DNA of 64,000 nucleotides from JACCTU01 sp963788055 (GCA_963788055.1 CAWBFA010000005.1:1-64000); one strand, 5' to 3'. Positions 45,210 to 52,823 are shown, counted from the stretch's first letter. Notes: generated by a model from the letters alone, not told the origin. Numbers and translations are program-made.

Positions 45210-46106
45210 TTGGAGCACGAACCCACAGGCCGCATCCGTCCGGAGCTCTACTTCGTCGGCAGCGCGGTCTTCCACTACCTCGGACCCGCGTTTGCGGTCC
45301 TGCTGTTCGCGCGCATCGACCCGCTGGGGGTCGCGTGGCTCCGGATCGCAAGCGCCGGCGCGCTCTTCGCGCTCTGGCGCCGTCCGTGGCGCGCGATGCG
45401 TGACGTCGACCGGGAGACGAAACTGCTCGTCGTCGCGCTCGGACTCGTCTTCGCGGTCATGAACAGTTGCTTCTACGTCGCGATCGACCGATTGCCGCTC
45501 GGCACCGTCGCGGCCATCGAGTTCCTGCCCGTGATCGGGCTCGCCGCTCTCGGAGCGCGGACACTCCGGAACGCCGTCGCGCTCGCGCTGGCCGTCTCCG
45601 GCGTGTACGTCTTGACCGACGTCCGGTTGGAAGGCGAACCGGTCGGCCTCGCGTTCGCGTTCGCGAACGCCGCACTGTTTGCTCTCTACATCGTGCTCGC
45701 GCACCGAATCTCACGGGGCACGTCGCTCGGCCGCCTCGACGGCCTCGCCGCTGCGATGCTCGTCGCGACGGTTGCGATCACGCCGATCGGTGGCTGGAGC
45801 GCCGCGCCCGCGCTGCTCGATCCCGTCGCCGTCGCGGCCGGGATCGGCGTCGGCTTGGCCTCGTCCGTGATCCCGTACGTCTTCGACCAGCTCGCCATGG
45901 CGCGGCTCAGCCGCGCGACGTACTCGCTGATGGTGTCACTGCTTCCTGCCACTGCGACCGTGATCGGCGTGATCGTGCTCGCCCAGATTCCGTCCGCGAT
46001 CGAGCTGCTCGGCGTCGGACTCGTGATCGCTGCGGTCGCGGTGCACCGCGAGCCCGCCGCTCGACCCACGGCCCATGCGTCACCCTCTCCTGCCGCTGCG
46101 ACTTGA
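45210..46106 (+). CDS. EamA transporter, RhtA-like amino-acid exporter
   Basis: Ten-helix DMT permease of about 298 residues. The phrases ALFARIDPLGVAWLRIASAGALFALWRRP-like start and FYVAIDRLPLGTVAAIEFLPVIGLA are the pattern of RhtA (threonine/homoserine exporter). The second half has SSVIPYVFDQLAMARLSRATYSLMVSLLP. The TTG at 45210 is preferred; the open frame back to 45135 would overlap the divergent Lrp gene start. Likely controlled by that Lrp regulator. Confidence 0.85.
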   Translation: MEHEPTGRIRPELYFVGSAVFHYLGPAFAVLLFARIDPLGVAWLRIASAGALFALWRRPWRAMRDVDRETKLLVVALGLVFAVMNSCFYVAIDRLPLGTVAAIEFLPVIGLAALGARTLRNAVALALAVSGVYVLTDVRLEGEPVGLAFAFANAALFALYIVLAHRISRGTSLGRLDGLAAAMLVATVAITPIGGWSAAPALLDPVAVAAGIGVGLASSVIPYVFDQLAMARLSRATYSLMVSLLPATATVIGVIVLAQIPSAIELLGVGLVIAAVAVHREPAARPTAHASPSPAAAT

Positions 46107-46120
46107 TCCGCTCGCGCTGC

Positions 46121-46477
46121 TCAGGACGACGGCGCCCCGCGTGGGTCGTCGGCGACCTGCGGTTCCACGGCCTCGATCTTGTCGACGATCACGTACTCGT
46201 CGGTCCAGTCCACTGCGCGCTCGATCTCCGGGGTCTCGTGACCCGGGCGGACGACGAAGCGATCGTCCTGCGCGCGGACGGCCTCGTAGACGTCGAGCGG
46301 CATCCGAAGTCGTTCGCCGCAGCCGCCCTCGACGCCGCACTCGCAGAAGAACTCCACCACCCCGTCCGGAGACCAAGCCTGTGCGGACTCGCCGAGCTGC
46401 GCGATCCGCTCGTTCACCTCGCGGAAGATCGCCTCGTTGCGCGCCTGACGGCGAAAGCCTTCGTCGAGACCAATCAT
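46121..46477 (-). CDS. Conserved hypothetical protein with Cys cluster
   Basis: Protein of 118 residues. A helical N-terminus (GFRRQARNEAIFREVNERIAQLG) is followed by FFCECGVEGGCGERLRM, whose three Cys could bind zinc or pair, then RFVVRPGHETPEIERAV and a final strand EYVIVDKIEAVEP. This arrangement recurs in actinobacteria but has no assigned function. It is read toward the convergent exporter; the ATG at 46477 begins the conserved part, with GTG 46483 as an alternative. Confidence 0.7.
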   Translation of the reverse strand: MIGLDEGFRRQARNEAIFREVNERIAQLGESAQAWSPDGVVEFFCECGVEGGCGERLRMPLDVYEAVRAQDDRFVVRPGHETPEIERAVDWTDEYVIVDKIEAVEPQVADDPRGAPSS

Positions 46478-46503
46478 GGAGACCCGAGACGCAGCATACG
46501 CGG

Positions 46504-47115
46504 CTAACGCCGCTCGGTGGCCAGTCGCAGCCCGAGGCCGACCAGCACCGAACCGACAACCGCATCGAGAGCACGGCGGACCGCCGACCGGCGCAGTACA
46601 TCGCCGGCTCTCGAGACGACGGCCGCGTATGCCGAGAGCCAGACGAACGTCATCGAGCAGAAGACCAGGCCGAGCGCGAGCAGCGCAGCGAACGACTCGC
46701 CGCCGAACTGCGGGAGCAGGCTCGTGAAGAAGACCGCCATCTTCGGGTTGCCGAGATTGCTGAGCAGACCCTGTCGGAACGCTCGCGAGGCCCCGACTCT
46801 CGGCGCCGCCCGGTCCTGCGAGGCGTGCGTGCGACTTCGCAGCGCGTCGCGAAGCGACTGGAGCCCGAGCACGACGAGATAGGCCGCGCCCGCCAGCTTC
46901 ACCGTGCGGAACACCGGCTCCGAGGCGGCGACCAGGGCAGCCAGGCCGAGGCTCGTGGCCAGCGTCCATACCGCCTGCCCGGCCGAGACGCCCGCGGCGG
47001 TCGCGACACCGGCGCGGCGTGCCCCCGCAAGCGTGTTCCGGATCGTCAGCACCGTGTCCTGTCCGGGCGTGACGATCACAACGGCGGCGACGGCGAGGAA
47101 GGCCGCGAGCTCCAC
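46504..47115 (-). CDS. LysE/RhtB-family amino-acid exporter
   Basis: Six-helix membrane protein of 203 residues. TPGQDTVLTIRNTLAGARRAGVATAAGVSAG is the LysE family signature (TPGP/Q..., then G...G), and GLLSNLGNPKMAVFFTSLLPQF is the second typical stretch. Members export basic or small neutral amino acids. It precedes the Cys-cluster protein gene by 26 bases on the same strand. Confidence 0.92.
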   Translation of the reverse strand: MELAAFLAVAAVVIVTPGQDTVLTIRNTLAGARRAGVATAAGVSAGQAVWTLATSLGLAALVAASEPVFRTVKLAGAAYLVVLGLQSLRDALRSRTHASQDRAAPRVGASRAFRQGLLSNLGNPKMAVFFTSLLPQFGGESFAALLALGLVFCSMTFVWLSAYAAVVSRAGDVLRRSAVRRALDAVVGSVLVGLGLRLATERR

Positions 47116-47162
47116 GTGCGCCGACCTTACGACGCGCCTGCCGCCGGGTCTAGGGTTTCGGT

Positions 47163-47516
47163 GTGGCGGTCCCCGCGATCAGCTGCAACGAGCTCCTTCG
47201 CAAGATCGAGGGCGGCGAGCAGTTCGTCCTCGTCGACGCGCTGCCGCCGATGTCCTTCGCGCACTCGCACCTGCCCGGCGCACTCAACCTCCCGCCCGAA
47301 CGTGTCGACGCATCCGTCGCGAAACGCCTCCCGAACAAGGACGCCGAGGTCGTCGTCTACTGCGCGAACCCGGAGTGCGAAAGCTCGACCGACACAGCGG
47401 CGCGCCTCGTCGCGCTCGGATATCCGAATGTCCGCCACTACGCGGGCGGCAAAGATGAGTGGAGAGAGGCGGGCTTGCCGCTCGAACGTGCCGGAAAGCC
47501 CTTCGAATACCACTGA
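47163..47516 (+). CDS. Rhodanese-like protein
   Basis: Single rhodanese domain of 117 residues: VLVDALPPMSFAHSHLPGALNLP is the Asp/His-containing first motif and VVYCANPECESSTDTAARL holds the active-site Cys with a five-residue loop, then GYPNVRHYAGGKDEWREAGLP. Transfers sulfur or acts on thiol signalling; the substrate is unknown. Divergent from lysE. Confidence 0.9.
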   Translation: MAVPAISCNELLRKIEGGEQFVLVDALPPMSFAHSHLPGALNLPPERVDASVAKRLPNKDAEVVVYCANPECESSTDTAARLVALGYPNVRHYAGGKDEWREAGLPLERAGKPFEYH

Positions 47517-47620
47517 GCTCATTGCCTGCTACCCTTAAACGGAAGATCTAGAGCGAGTCGGTTGTGCGCTTGTGCGCCTCTCTTACTTGTTCGTGAAGTG
47601 ATGTAAGGAGGTGTTTCTAT

Positions 47621-47830
47621 ATGGCAAGCGGAACCGTTAAGTGGTTCAACGACAGCAAGGGATACGGGTTCATCGCCCCTGAGGATGGTGGCAAGGACCT
47701 CTTCGTCCACCACAGCAGCATCAGTGGTGACGGCTTCAAGACCCTGGCTGAAGGCGCGAAGGTCGAGTACGAGTCGCGTCAGGGCGACAAGGGCCCCGAG
47801 GCGACCAACGTCGTCCTCGCCGCCTCTTAA
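47621..47830 (+). CDS. Cold-shock protein (CspA family)
   Basis: Single OB-fold RNA chaperone of 69 residues with both RNA-binding motifs, KGYGFI and DLFVHHSSI, in the usual places. AAGGAGG lies seven to eight bases before the ATG. About 100 bases of leader precede it, as is common for cold-shock mRNAs. It is followed by a perfect hairpin and then IF-1. Confidence 0.95.
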   Translation: MASGTVKWFNDSKGYGFIAPEDGGKDLFVHHSSISGDGFKTLAEGAKVEYESRQGDKGPEATNVVLAAS

Positions 47831-47848
47831 GGCGCCGAGCAAGTCCCA

Positions 47849-47876
47849 GGCTGTGGCCGCTTCGGCGGCCACAGCC
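47849..47876 (+). terminator. Perfect hairpin between cold-shock gene and infA
   Basis: Stem of 12 base pairs GGCTGTGGCCGC/GCGGCCACAGCC with a TTCG tetraloop, 18 bases after the csp stop. No T-tract follows, so partial read-through into infA is plausible. Confidence 0.7.
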
Positions 47877-47933
47877 ATCTGAATACCGAAGACCGAAAGG
47901 AAAGCCATCGCAGACAAGGAAGCGAAGGTCGAG

Positions 47934-48128
47934 ATGGAGGGCGAGGTGATCGAGGCCCTGCGCAACCGGATGTACCGGATCCAGCTCGACAATGGACATG
48001 AGACACTCGGCTACATGGCCGGGAAGATGAAGCGATACCGGATCCGGATCGGGCTCGGCGATCGCGTGAAGATCGAGCTGTCGCCGTACGACCTCGAACG
48101 CGGCCGGATCGTCTACAGGCTGTCATGA
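47934..48128 (+). CDS. infA: Translation initiation factor IF-1
   Basis: Single OB-fold protein of 64 residues from the ATG at 47934: VIEALRNRMYRIQLDNGHETLGYMAGKM, RIRIGLGDRVKIELSPYDLERGRIVYR. IF-1 binds the ribosomal A site during initiation. Family members usually have about ten more N-terminal residues (here ADKEAKVE), and the frame is open upstream to an ATC just after AAAGGAAAG, so the real start may be a rare ATC, or ATG may have been miscalled. It lies between two cold-shock-type genes, not in a ribosomal protein operon, and may be a second IF-1 copy. Confidence 0.88.
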   Translation: MEGEVIEALRNRMYRIQLDNGHETLGYMAGKMKRYRIRIGLGDRVKIELSPYDLERGRIVYRLS

Positions 48129-48385
48129 GGATGAACGGCAGGACCCCGCGCGGCAAGATGCTCTGGTTCAACGAGGAGAAGGGCCACGGCTACATCGAGA
48201 CCGACGAGGGCGAACGCCTCTACGTCGAGGGCACCGGCTTCGAGGCCGCGCCCCCTGAAGGTCCCGTCGCCGGGCTCGTCGTCGAGTTCCGCGTGGTGGA
48301 AGGCCCCGGCGGACGTTTCGCCGAGGCGACGAAGTTCGTCGAAGACATCGCGCCCCGACGCGCCCGCAGGCGCGGCTCGCGCTAG
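48125..48385 (+). CDS. Cold-shock-domain-like protein
   Basis: Protein of 86 residues. GKMLWFNEEKGHGYIETDEGERLYVEGTGF is a cold-shock domain in which KGHGYI replaces KGYGFI and the FVH motif is altered to YVEG; the tail is basic (PRRARRRGSR). Its ATG overlaps the infA stop (ATGA), so the two are translationally coupled. Confidence 0.8.
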   Translation: MRMNGRTPRGKMLWFNEEKGHGYIETDEGERLYVEGTGFEAAPPEGPVAGLVVEFRVVEGPGGRFAEATKFVEDIAPRRARRRGSR

Positions 48386-48390
48386 CCCGT

Positions 48391-48474
48391 TGCGCAAGTC
48401 GCGAATCCGCTAGCGCGGATCCACGACGCGCGAAGACCCTAAAGGCGGCCGCTCCGCGGCCGCTGTCCCAGCGA
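48391..48474. repeat. Dispersed hairpin repeat, copy 1 (terminator)
   Basis: The sequence TGCGCAAGTCGCGAA is followed, after a 24-base insertion flanked by GCGAA, by GACCCTAAAGGCGGCCGC-TCC-GCGGCCGCTG. The stem GCGGCCGC/GCGGCCGC (48445..48463) probably terminates the csp-infA-csp unit. A second copy without the insertion lies at 58919..58974. Confidence 0.65.
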
Positions 48475-48517
48475 TTTCACATTGAGTCGTTACCTGCTCC
48501 CTGCTAGAAGTCCGCGC

Positions 48518-49378
48518 GTGAGCGCGTTCCCCTTGCCCGGCTCGCACAAAGCGGTCGTTGCGGTGCCTGCACCCGGCGCAGGCGTCGGCTGGTGGGCGGG
48601 ATCGTCGAGCGCAGCGCTCGACGAGGACGGTACGTTCGTCGTCGCCTACCGCGTCCGCACCGGCGAGAAGGGACGAGGCTCGACGGTCGTCGCGCGATCC
48701 GCGGACGGCGAGCGCTTCGAGACGGTGGCCGAGCTCGACCAGCAGCGCTTCGGAGCGGATTCGATGGAACGCCCGTCGCTCGTGCGCGCGGAACGCGGCC
48801 GCTGGCGCCTCTACGTCTGCTCCGCTTCGCCGGCGCCGAGCAAGCACTGGTGGATCGACGTGCTCGAGGCCGACGACCCCGCCGGCTTCGCCACCGCCGA
48901 GGCGCGCACCGTCTTTCCCGGCGACGAGCACACGGGCGTCAAGGACCCGCTCGTCCAGCGCAGGGACGGCGGCTGGCGCGCTTGGATCTGCTGCCATCCG
49001 CTCGACGAGCCCGACGAAGAGGACCGCATGACCACCGCCTACGCGACGAGCGCGGACGGACTCGAGTGGGAGTGGCACGACACGGTCATGACACCCCGGC
49101 CGGGGATGTGGGATCAGCGCGGCGCTCGCGTCACAGCCGTTCTCGCCGATGGGCGAGTCGCATACGACGGGCGCGCCTCCAAGGAAGAGAACTGGTTCGA
49201 GCGCATCGGGCTCGCGCAGCTCGGGCCCGACGGTCGGATCGAACAGACCGGTGACGACGCCGTCTACGACGCGCGCTACCTCGACGTCGTCCCGCTCAGG
49301 GACGGCGGCTACCGCATCTACTACGAGGCGCGGCTGCCGGACGAGAGCCACGAGCTCCGCACCGAGCTCATCGGGTAA
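48518..49378 (+). CDS. Glycoside hydrolase-like five-bladed beta-propeller protein
   Basis: Protein of about 286 residues without a signal peptide. Repeated strands such as GTFVVAYRVRTGEKGRGSTVVARSADGERFETV, RWRLYVCSASPAPSKHWWIDVLEA and GWRAWICCHPLDEPDEEDRMTTAYATSADGLEWEW recall GH43/GH32-type five-bladed propellers; EDRMTTAYA and the terminal YRIYYEARLPDESHELRTE fit that fold. Catalytic acids cannot be assigned with confidence. The start could be TTG at 48482; GTG at 48518 gives a more natural N-terminus. Confidence 0.6.
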   Translation: MSAFPLPGSHKAVVAVPAPGAGVGWWAGSSSAALDEDGTFVVAYRVRTGEKGRGSTVVARSADGERFETVAELDQQRFGADSMERPSLVRAERGRWRLYVCSASPAPSKHWWIDVLEADDPAGFATAEARTVFPGDEHTGVKDPLVQRRDGGWRAWICCHPLDEPDEEDRMTTAYATSADGLEWEWHDTVMTPRPGMWDQRGARVTAVLADGRVAYDGRASKEENWFERIGLAQLGPDGRIEQTGDDAVYDARYLDVVPLRDGGYRIYYEARLPDESHELRTELIG

Positions 49379-49380
49379 AG

Positions 49381-49950
49381 CTACTCCTCGAGCAGACCGG
49401 TGGCACGAGCGGCCGCGATCGCCTCGACCCGGGAATGCACACCGAGCGCCCTGAGCACCGCGCGGATGTGGTTGCGCACGGTCTCGCGCGCGATGTACAG
49501 CTCCTCCGCGATTTGATCGGTGGTCGAGCCCCGTGCGAGCAGCCGGAGCACGTCGCGCTGCCGGGGAGTCAGCCGGCCGCGCCGTGACCAGACGGCAAGC
49601 GGCGGGGTCGCGACGAGCGCAAGCACTCCGATGACCTCATTGTCGCACTTGAGCGGGACGGAGTTGATCTCGACCTGCACACGACCCTCGACGGCGTCGA
49701 GGGCGACGGCGTGCTCGGTGGAGCGCGAGCGGCCGACCAGCTTGCTCATGAACGCCTCCTGCGCGCGGCGGCGATCCTCGGGCACCACGAAGTCGTTGAA
49801 GTGCGACCCCTGCGCGTCGCCGACCACGCGACGGTGCGCGTGGTTCTGCCAGAAGATCACGCCGTCACGGTCGATCGCGTACGCAAGGACGTTCACGTCC
49901 ATGAGTGCGCGCTCGACGTCGGCCCCCACACGTCCGAGCGCCCGGTCCAA
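49381..49950 (-). CDS. PAS-LuxR one-component regulator (paralogue B)
   Basis: Protein of about 189 residues built like paralogues A and C: PAS domain (NVLAYAIDRDGVIFWQNHAHRRVVGD..., EVIGVLALV) then LuxR helix-turn-helix (LTPRQRDVLRLLARGSTTDQIAEELYIARETVRNHIRAVLRALGV). Two of the three paralogues flank the potassium channel gene. The start is uncertain: TTG at 49950 just overlaps nothing, whereas the open frame to 50004 would overlap the 3' end of the channel gene. Transcribed as the last gene of a three-gene minus-strand group. Confidence 0.83.
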   Translation of the reverse strand: MDRALGRVGADVERALMDVNVLAYAIDRDGVIFWQNHAHRRVVGDAQGSHFNDFVVPEDRRRAQEAFMSKLVGRSRSTEHAVALDAVEGRVQVEINSVPLKCDNEVIGVLALVATPPLAVWSRRGRLTPRQRDVLRLLARGSTTDQIAEELYIARETVRNHIRAVLRALGVHSRVEAIAAARATGLLEE

Positions 49951-49960
49951 GTCAGGGAGT

Positions 49961-50659
49961 CTACGCCTCCCCCTGTCGTACCCACAGGGTGACCAAGCGT
50001 GCAACGAGTGTGACGAGGAACACCTGGCCGAGCAGCGCCTCGAGGACGGTCAGGGCCTGCGGCAGCCCGACCGCGGGCGAAAGGTCGCCGAACCCGAGCG
50101 TCGTCAGCGCGACGAAGCTGAAGTAGAGGTACTCCGACTGCGCGTGCGGTCCCGGCTGCGCGAAGAACGGCTCGCTGCGGAACTCGTTCACGGCGAGATA
50201 GAGGAACGCGAACAGAAGCCCAACGAGCACGTACGTGCAGAGCGCTCCGAGCACCGTCTCGTGCGTGACGCGCGGATGCTGGAGGATGCGCCGCAGCGTG
50301 ACCGGCAGGGTCGCGGTCACCAGCAGCACGGCGGGCAGCAGATACGTCAGGCCGACGAGCGAAGTCGAGTTGACGAACAGCACGAGTGGCGCGAGCGCGA
50401 CGCACGCGCCGACCTGCAGCCAGTGGCGCCGACTGATCCGGTGGCCCGAGTCCGGGTCGCTGATCGCGACGAGTAGCGCAAGCGCGGAGAGCAGCGTGCT
50501 CCCGAGCGCGCCCCAGCGTGGATCATCGACGAGCTCGAGCAGAAAGAAGTTCGCCAGCAACAGGACGAGCAGGCTGGCGTTGCTGTCGAGGAAGCGGACC
50601 GCGTCGCGCCTCGCCGCAGTGCGGAGTGCGGTCACGCACGCATTATCCCGCGGCTCCAT
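49961..50659 (-). CDS. Voltage-gated-type potassium channel
   Basis: Protein of about 232 residues with six transmembrane helices and the selectivity filter TTLGFGDLSP between S5 and S6 (YLYFSFVALTTLGFGDL), the signature of K+ channels. There is no charged S4 of classic kind and no cytoplasmic RCK domain. The ATG at 50659 is just before the first hydrophobic segment; upstream codons of the longer frame fall in a perfect hairpin. Two PAS-LuxR regulators and shared palindromes surround it, so it may be part of a PAS-controlled response. Confidence 0.82.
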   Translation of the reverse strand: MEPRDNACVTALRTAARRDAVRFLDSNASLLVLLLANFFLLELVDDPRWGALGSTLLSALALLVAISDPDSGHRISRRHWLQVGACVALAPLVLFVNSTSLVGLTYLLPAVLLVTATLPVTLRRILQHPRVTHETVLGALCTYVLVGLLFAFLYLAVNEFRSEPFFAQPGPHAQSEYLYFSFVALTTLGFGDLSPAVGLPQALTVLEALLGQVFLVTLVARLVTLWVRQGEA

Positions 50660-50661
50660 TG

Positions 50662-50706
50662 GTACGGAGCCCTCGAGTGCCGTCGGGAAACTCGAGGGCA
50701 CCGTAC
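50662..50706 (-). promoter_or_regulatory. Long inverted repeat immediately before the potassium channel start
   Basis: Arms of 17 bases, GTACGGAGCCCTCGAGT and ACTCGAGGGCACCGTAC, differ at one pair and enclose an 11-base loop. It ends two bases before the channel ATG, so in RNA it would bury the translation start region; as DNA it could be an operator. Confidence 0.55.
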
Positions 50707-50743
50707 TGAGCGGGATGGTCTGCTCCCCGAGTGGCCGTGTCTC

Positions 50744-50759
50744 TGACGCGTTTGGGTCA
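50744..50759. promoter_or_regulatory. Imperfect TGACGC-N4-GGGTCA palindrome
   Basis: A 16-base dyad TGACGC-GTTT-GGGTCA, 85 bases upstream of the channel start, similar to the perfect dyads at 520..533 and 50912..50927. Possible second operator of the channel gene. Confidence 0.35.
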
Positions 50760-50911
50760 TCACCGCCGAGCGCGCCGCGGGGGGCAGCGCGCTCGGCTGG
50801 CTTGGGGTCGACTCCCACGCCCACGTTTTGGAGCTTGGAAGCCCGCGTCGGAGGCTAGGGAGGCCGGGCCCGACGGGTCTCCATCGTCTCCGCGGGGCGA
50901 TGCGAGTGCCA

Positions 50912-50927
50912 TGACCCGTCTGGGTCA
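50912..50927. promoter_or_regulatory. TGACCC-N4-GGGTCA palindrome
   Basis: Perfect six-base arms TGACCC and GGGTCA around GTCT. It overlaps the TGA stop of PAS-LuxR C and lies about 250 bases upstream of the channel ATG, in the non-coding gap. Confidence 0.45.
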
Positions 50928-51503
50928 ATCGCCGAGGATGCCCTCAGCACGCGCGACGGCGATCGCCTCGATGCGAGAGTGGACGTCGAGCTTGCGCAGG
51001 AGCGAGCGCACGTGGTTCCGGACCGTCTCGCGCGCGATGTGCAGCATCTCCGCAATCTGGTGGGTCGACACCCCGTGGGAGAGCAGCCGCAGCACTTCCA
51101 CCTCGCGGGGCGTCAACTTCGGATGCGTCGCCGCCCGGGCCGGCGTCTCCGGCGGTCGGGAGACGAGCCCGAAGACTCCGACGATCCTGTGTCCCTTGCG
51201 AAGCGGGGCCGAGCTGATCTCGATGCGGGCTTCGCTCCCGTCCGGCCTGAGCACGTGGACGCTGGCGTCGGTCACCGGGACCGTGCCGATGATCTTCTTG
51301 GTGAACTCGTCCTTCGCGCGCGGGCGGTCTGGGGCGGCGACCACCTCGGTGAACCGACGGCCGCGAGCGTCCCCCACGAGCCTCTCCGCGGCCGGATTCA
51401 GCCAGACCAGGATCCCCTCCGGGTCGATCACGTAGGCGGGCACGTTGACGTCGCCGAGCGCCTGCTCGACGCCTGCTCCGAGCCCCTCGGGAATCCGCGG
51501 CAT
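50925..51503 (-). CDS. PAS-LuxR one-component regulator (paralogue C)
   Basis: Protein of 192 residues. PAS domain: VPAYVIDPEGILVWLNPAAERLVGD, EISSAPLRKGHRIVGVFGL. Helix-turn-helix: LTPREVEVLRLLSHGVSTHQIAEMLHIARETVRNHVRSLLRKLDV. Nearly collinear with paralogue A (1388..1954). The ATG at 51503 has ACGGAG before it; the open frame runs on upstream but crosses the divergent sigma gene. Divergent from that sigma factor by about 150 bases. Confidence 0.88.
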   Translation of the reverse strand: MPRIPEGLGAGVEQALGDVNVPAYVIDPEGILVWLNPAAERLVGDARGRRFTEVVAAPDRPRAKDEFTKKIIGTVPVTDASVHVLRPDGSEARIEISSAPLRKGHRIVGVFGLVSRPPETPARAATHPKLTPREVEVLRLLSHGVSTHQIAEMLHIARETVRNHVRSLLRKLDVHSRIEAIAVARAEGILGD

Positions 51504-51656
51504 CTCCGTCCGCCCTCGAGTGTCCGCCCGGCGGGTGGGAAGGTCAAGGAGCCTAGGCCGGGAATAGCTCAGGGGCGGGCAGCGTTCCCTCTTGTACGGG
51601 GCAGTGCGCCAGTCGGCGCGCGCCCTCTCTACACGAACGTAAGGAGTTGAACCGAA

Positions 51657-52700
51657 CTGAGCACCCTGCTTGATGCACCGTTTTACGCGCTCCTGGACGA
51701 AGCCGAGGAGCGCGGACAGATCGACGAGGCCGCCATCGAGGCGTTCGCGATCGAGCACGACCTCGAGGAGGACGACCTTGGGGCGCTTCGTGCCGAGCTC
51801 GACGCACGCGAGGTCGAGATCGTCGTCCCTGAGCCGGCCGAGGAGGTCGTCTACGAGGCTGGTCCCACGACCGGCACCGCTGATGCGCTGACCTTGTTCA
51901 TGAACCGGGCCGGCCGGTATCCCCTGCTGACGGCGGCCGAGGAGGTCGCGCTCGCGAAGCAGATCGAGCGCGGCAACGCGGCGGCCAAGGAGCGGATGAT
52001 CAACTCGAACCTCCGCCTCGTGGTCTCGATCGCGAAGCGCTATCAGGGCCACGGGCTGAGCCTGCTCGACCTGGTCCAGGACGGCGTGATCGGGCTGAAC
52101 CGCGCGGTCGAGAAGTTCGACTGGCGTCGCGGATTCAAGTTCTCGACCTACGCGACCTGGTGGATCCGGCAGGCCTGCCAGCGCGCGGTCTCGAACCAGT
52201 CCACGGTCATCCGCGTCCCCGTGCACGTGCACGAGCGCCGCGTGAAGATCTCCCGCGAGCGCGGCAAGCTCGAGGCCAGGCTCGGCCGCGAGCCGACGCG
52301 CGAGGAGCTCGCCGAGGCGACGCAGCTGCCGCTGCAACACGTCGAGGAGGCACTCGATGCGGCACAGGCGAACGTCTCGCTGAACCAGACGGTCGGTGGC
52401 GACAACGACGGCGAGCTCGGCGACCTGTTCGCCGACCAGACGTCGGCCGACCCGTCCGACGAGGCAGCGGATTCGTACCGGCGCCACCTCGTGCGCAAGG
52501 CGGTCGCGAGGCTTCCCGAGCGCGAGGCGCGCATCGTCCGGCTCCGCTTCGGTCTGGACGGCGAGCCGCAGTCGCTCGAGGCGATCGGCAAGGAAGTCGG
52601 GCTGACGCGCGAGCGTGTGCGCCAGCTCGAGACCCAGGCGTTCGCTCGCCTGCAGAACGAGCTCGCCGGCATCGCCGACGAGCTCGCCGACGCTGCGTAA
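51657..52700 (+). CDS. Primary-type (SigA/RpoD-like) sigma factor
   Basis: Sigma-70 family protein. From TTG at 51894 it has region 1.2/2 (NSNLRLVVSIAKRYQGHGLSLLDLVQDGVIGLNRAVEKFDWRRGFKFSTYATWWIRQA), region 3 and region 4 (SLEAIGKEVGLTRERVRQLE). Upstream the frame encodes a further 79 residues resembling the helical region 1.1 (LLDEAEERGQIDEAAIEAFAIEHDLEEDDLGALR). No ATG/GTG/TTG begins that stretch, but CTG at 51657 with AAGGAG ten bases before it can; I take this as the start. Because the factor is not in an obvious dnaG-like unit it could be the vegetative factor or a group 2 paralogue. Confidence 0.85.
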   Translation: MSTLLDAPFYALLDEAEERGQIDEAAIEAFAIEHDLEEDDLGALRAELDAREVEIVVPEPAEEVVYEAGPTTGTADALTLFMNRAGRYPLLTAAEEVALAKQIERGNAAAKERMINSNLRLVVSIAKRYQGHGLSLLDLVQDGVIGLNRAVEKFDWRRGFKFSTYATWWIRQACQRAVSNQSTVIRVPVHVHERRVKISRERGKLEARLGREPTREELAEATQLPLQHVEEALDAAQANVSLNQTVGGDNDGELGDLFADQTSADPSDEAADSYRRHLVRKAVARLPEREARIVRLRFGLDGEPQSLEAIGKEVGLTRERVRQLETQAFARLQNELAGIADELADAA

Positions 52701-52705
52701 CGCAC

Positions 52706-52737
52706 GAGTGCCGGGCCGCGCAGGCGGCCCGGCACTC
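52706..52737 (+). terminator. Terminator of the sigma factor gene
   Basis: Perfect 14-base-pair stem GAGTGCCGGGCCGC/GCGGCCCGGCACTC with a GCAG loop, six bases after the stop codon. Confidence 0.75.
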
Positions 52738-52823
52738 ACAGCATCTCCTTACAGCATTCTCAGCCGACGGTGGTTCAATCGTCGTAGGAGATCCAGCCGC
52801 GTCACTGAAGCAGGAGGTGCTCG

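Noticed and set aside
42954..45704. Extension of the LuxR-TPR protein to 916 codons
   Set aside because: The extra residues cross the Lrp gene and the exporter on the other strand and are Arg-rich.
51557..51600. tRNA-like string with GGGAATAGCTCA near the sigma factor promoter
   Set aside because: No anticodon arm or T arm can be folded; only a short GGGAA/TTCCC pairing exists.
50925..52739. 604-codon minus-strand frame opposite the sigma factor
   Set aside because: Only the last 192 codons (PAS-LuxR C) are real; the rest is sigma antisense.
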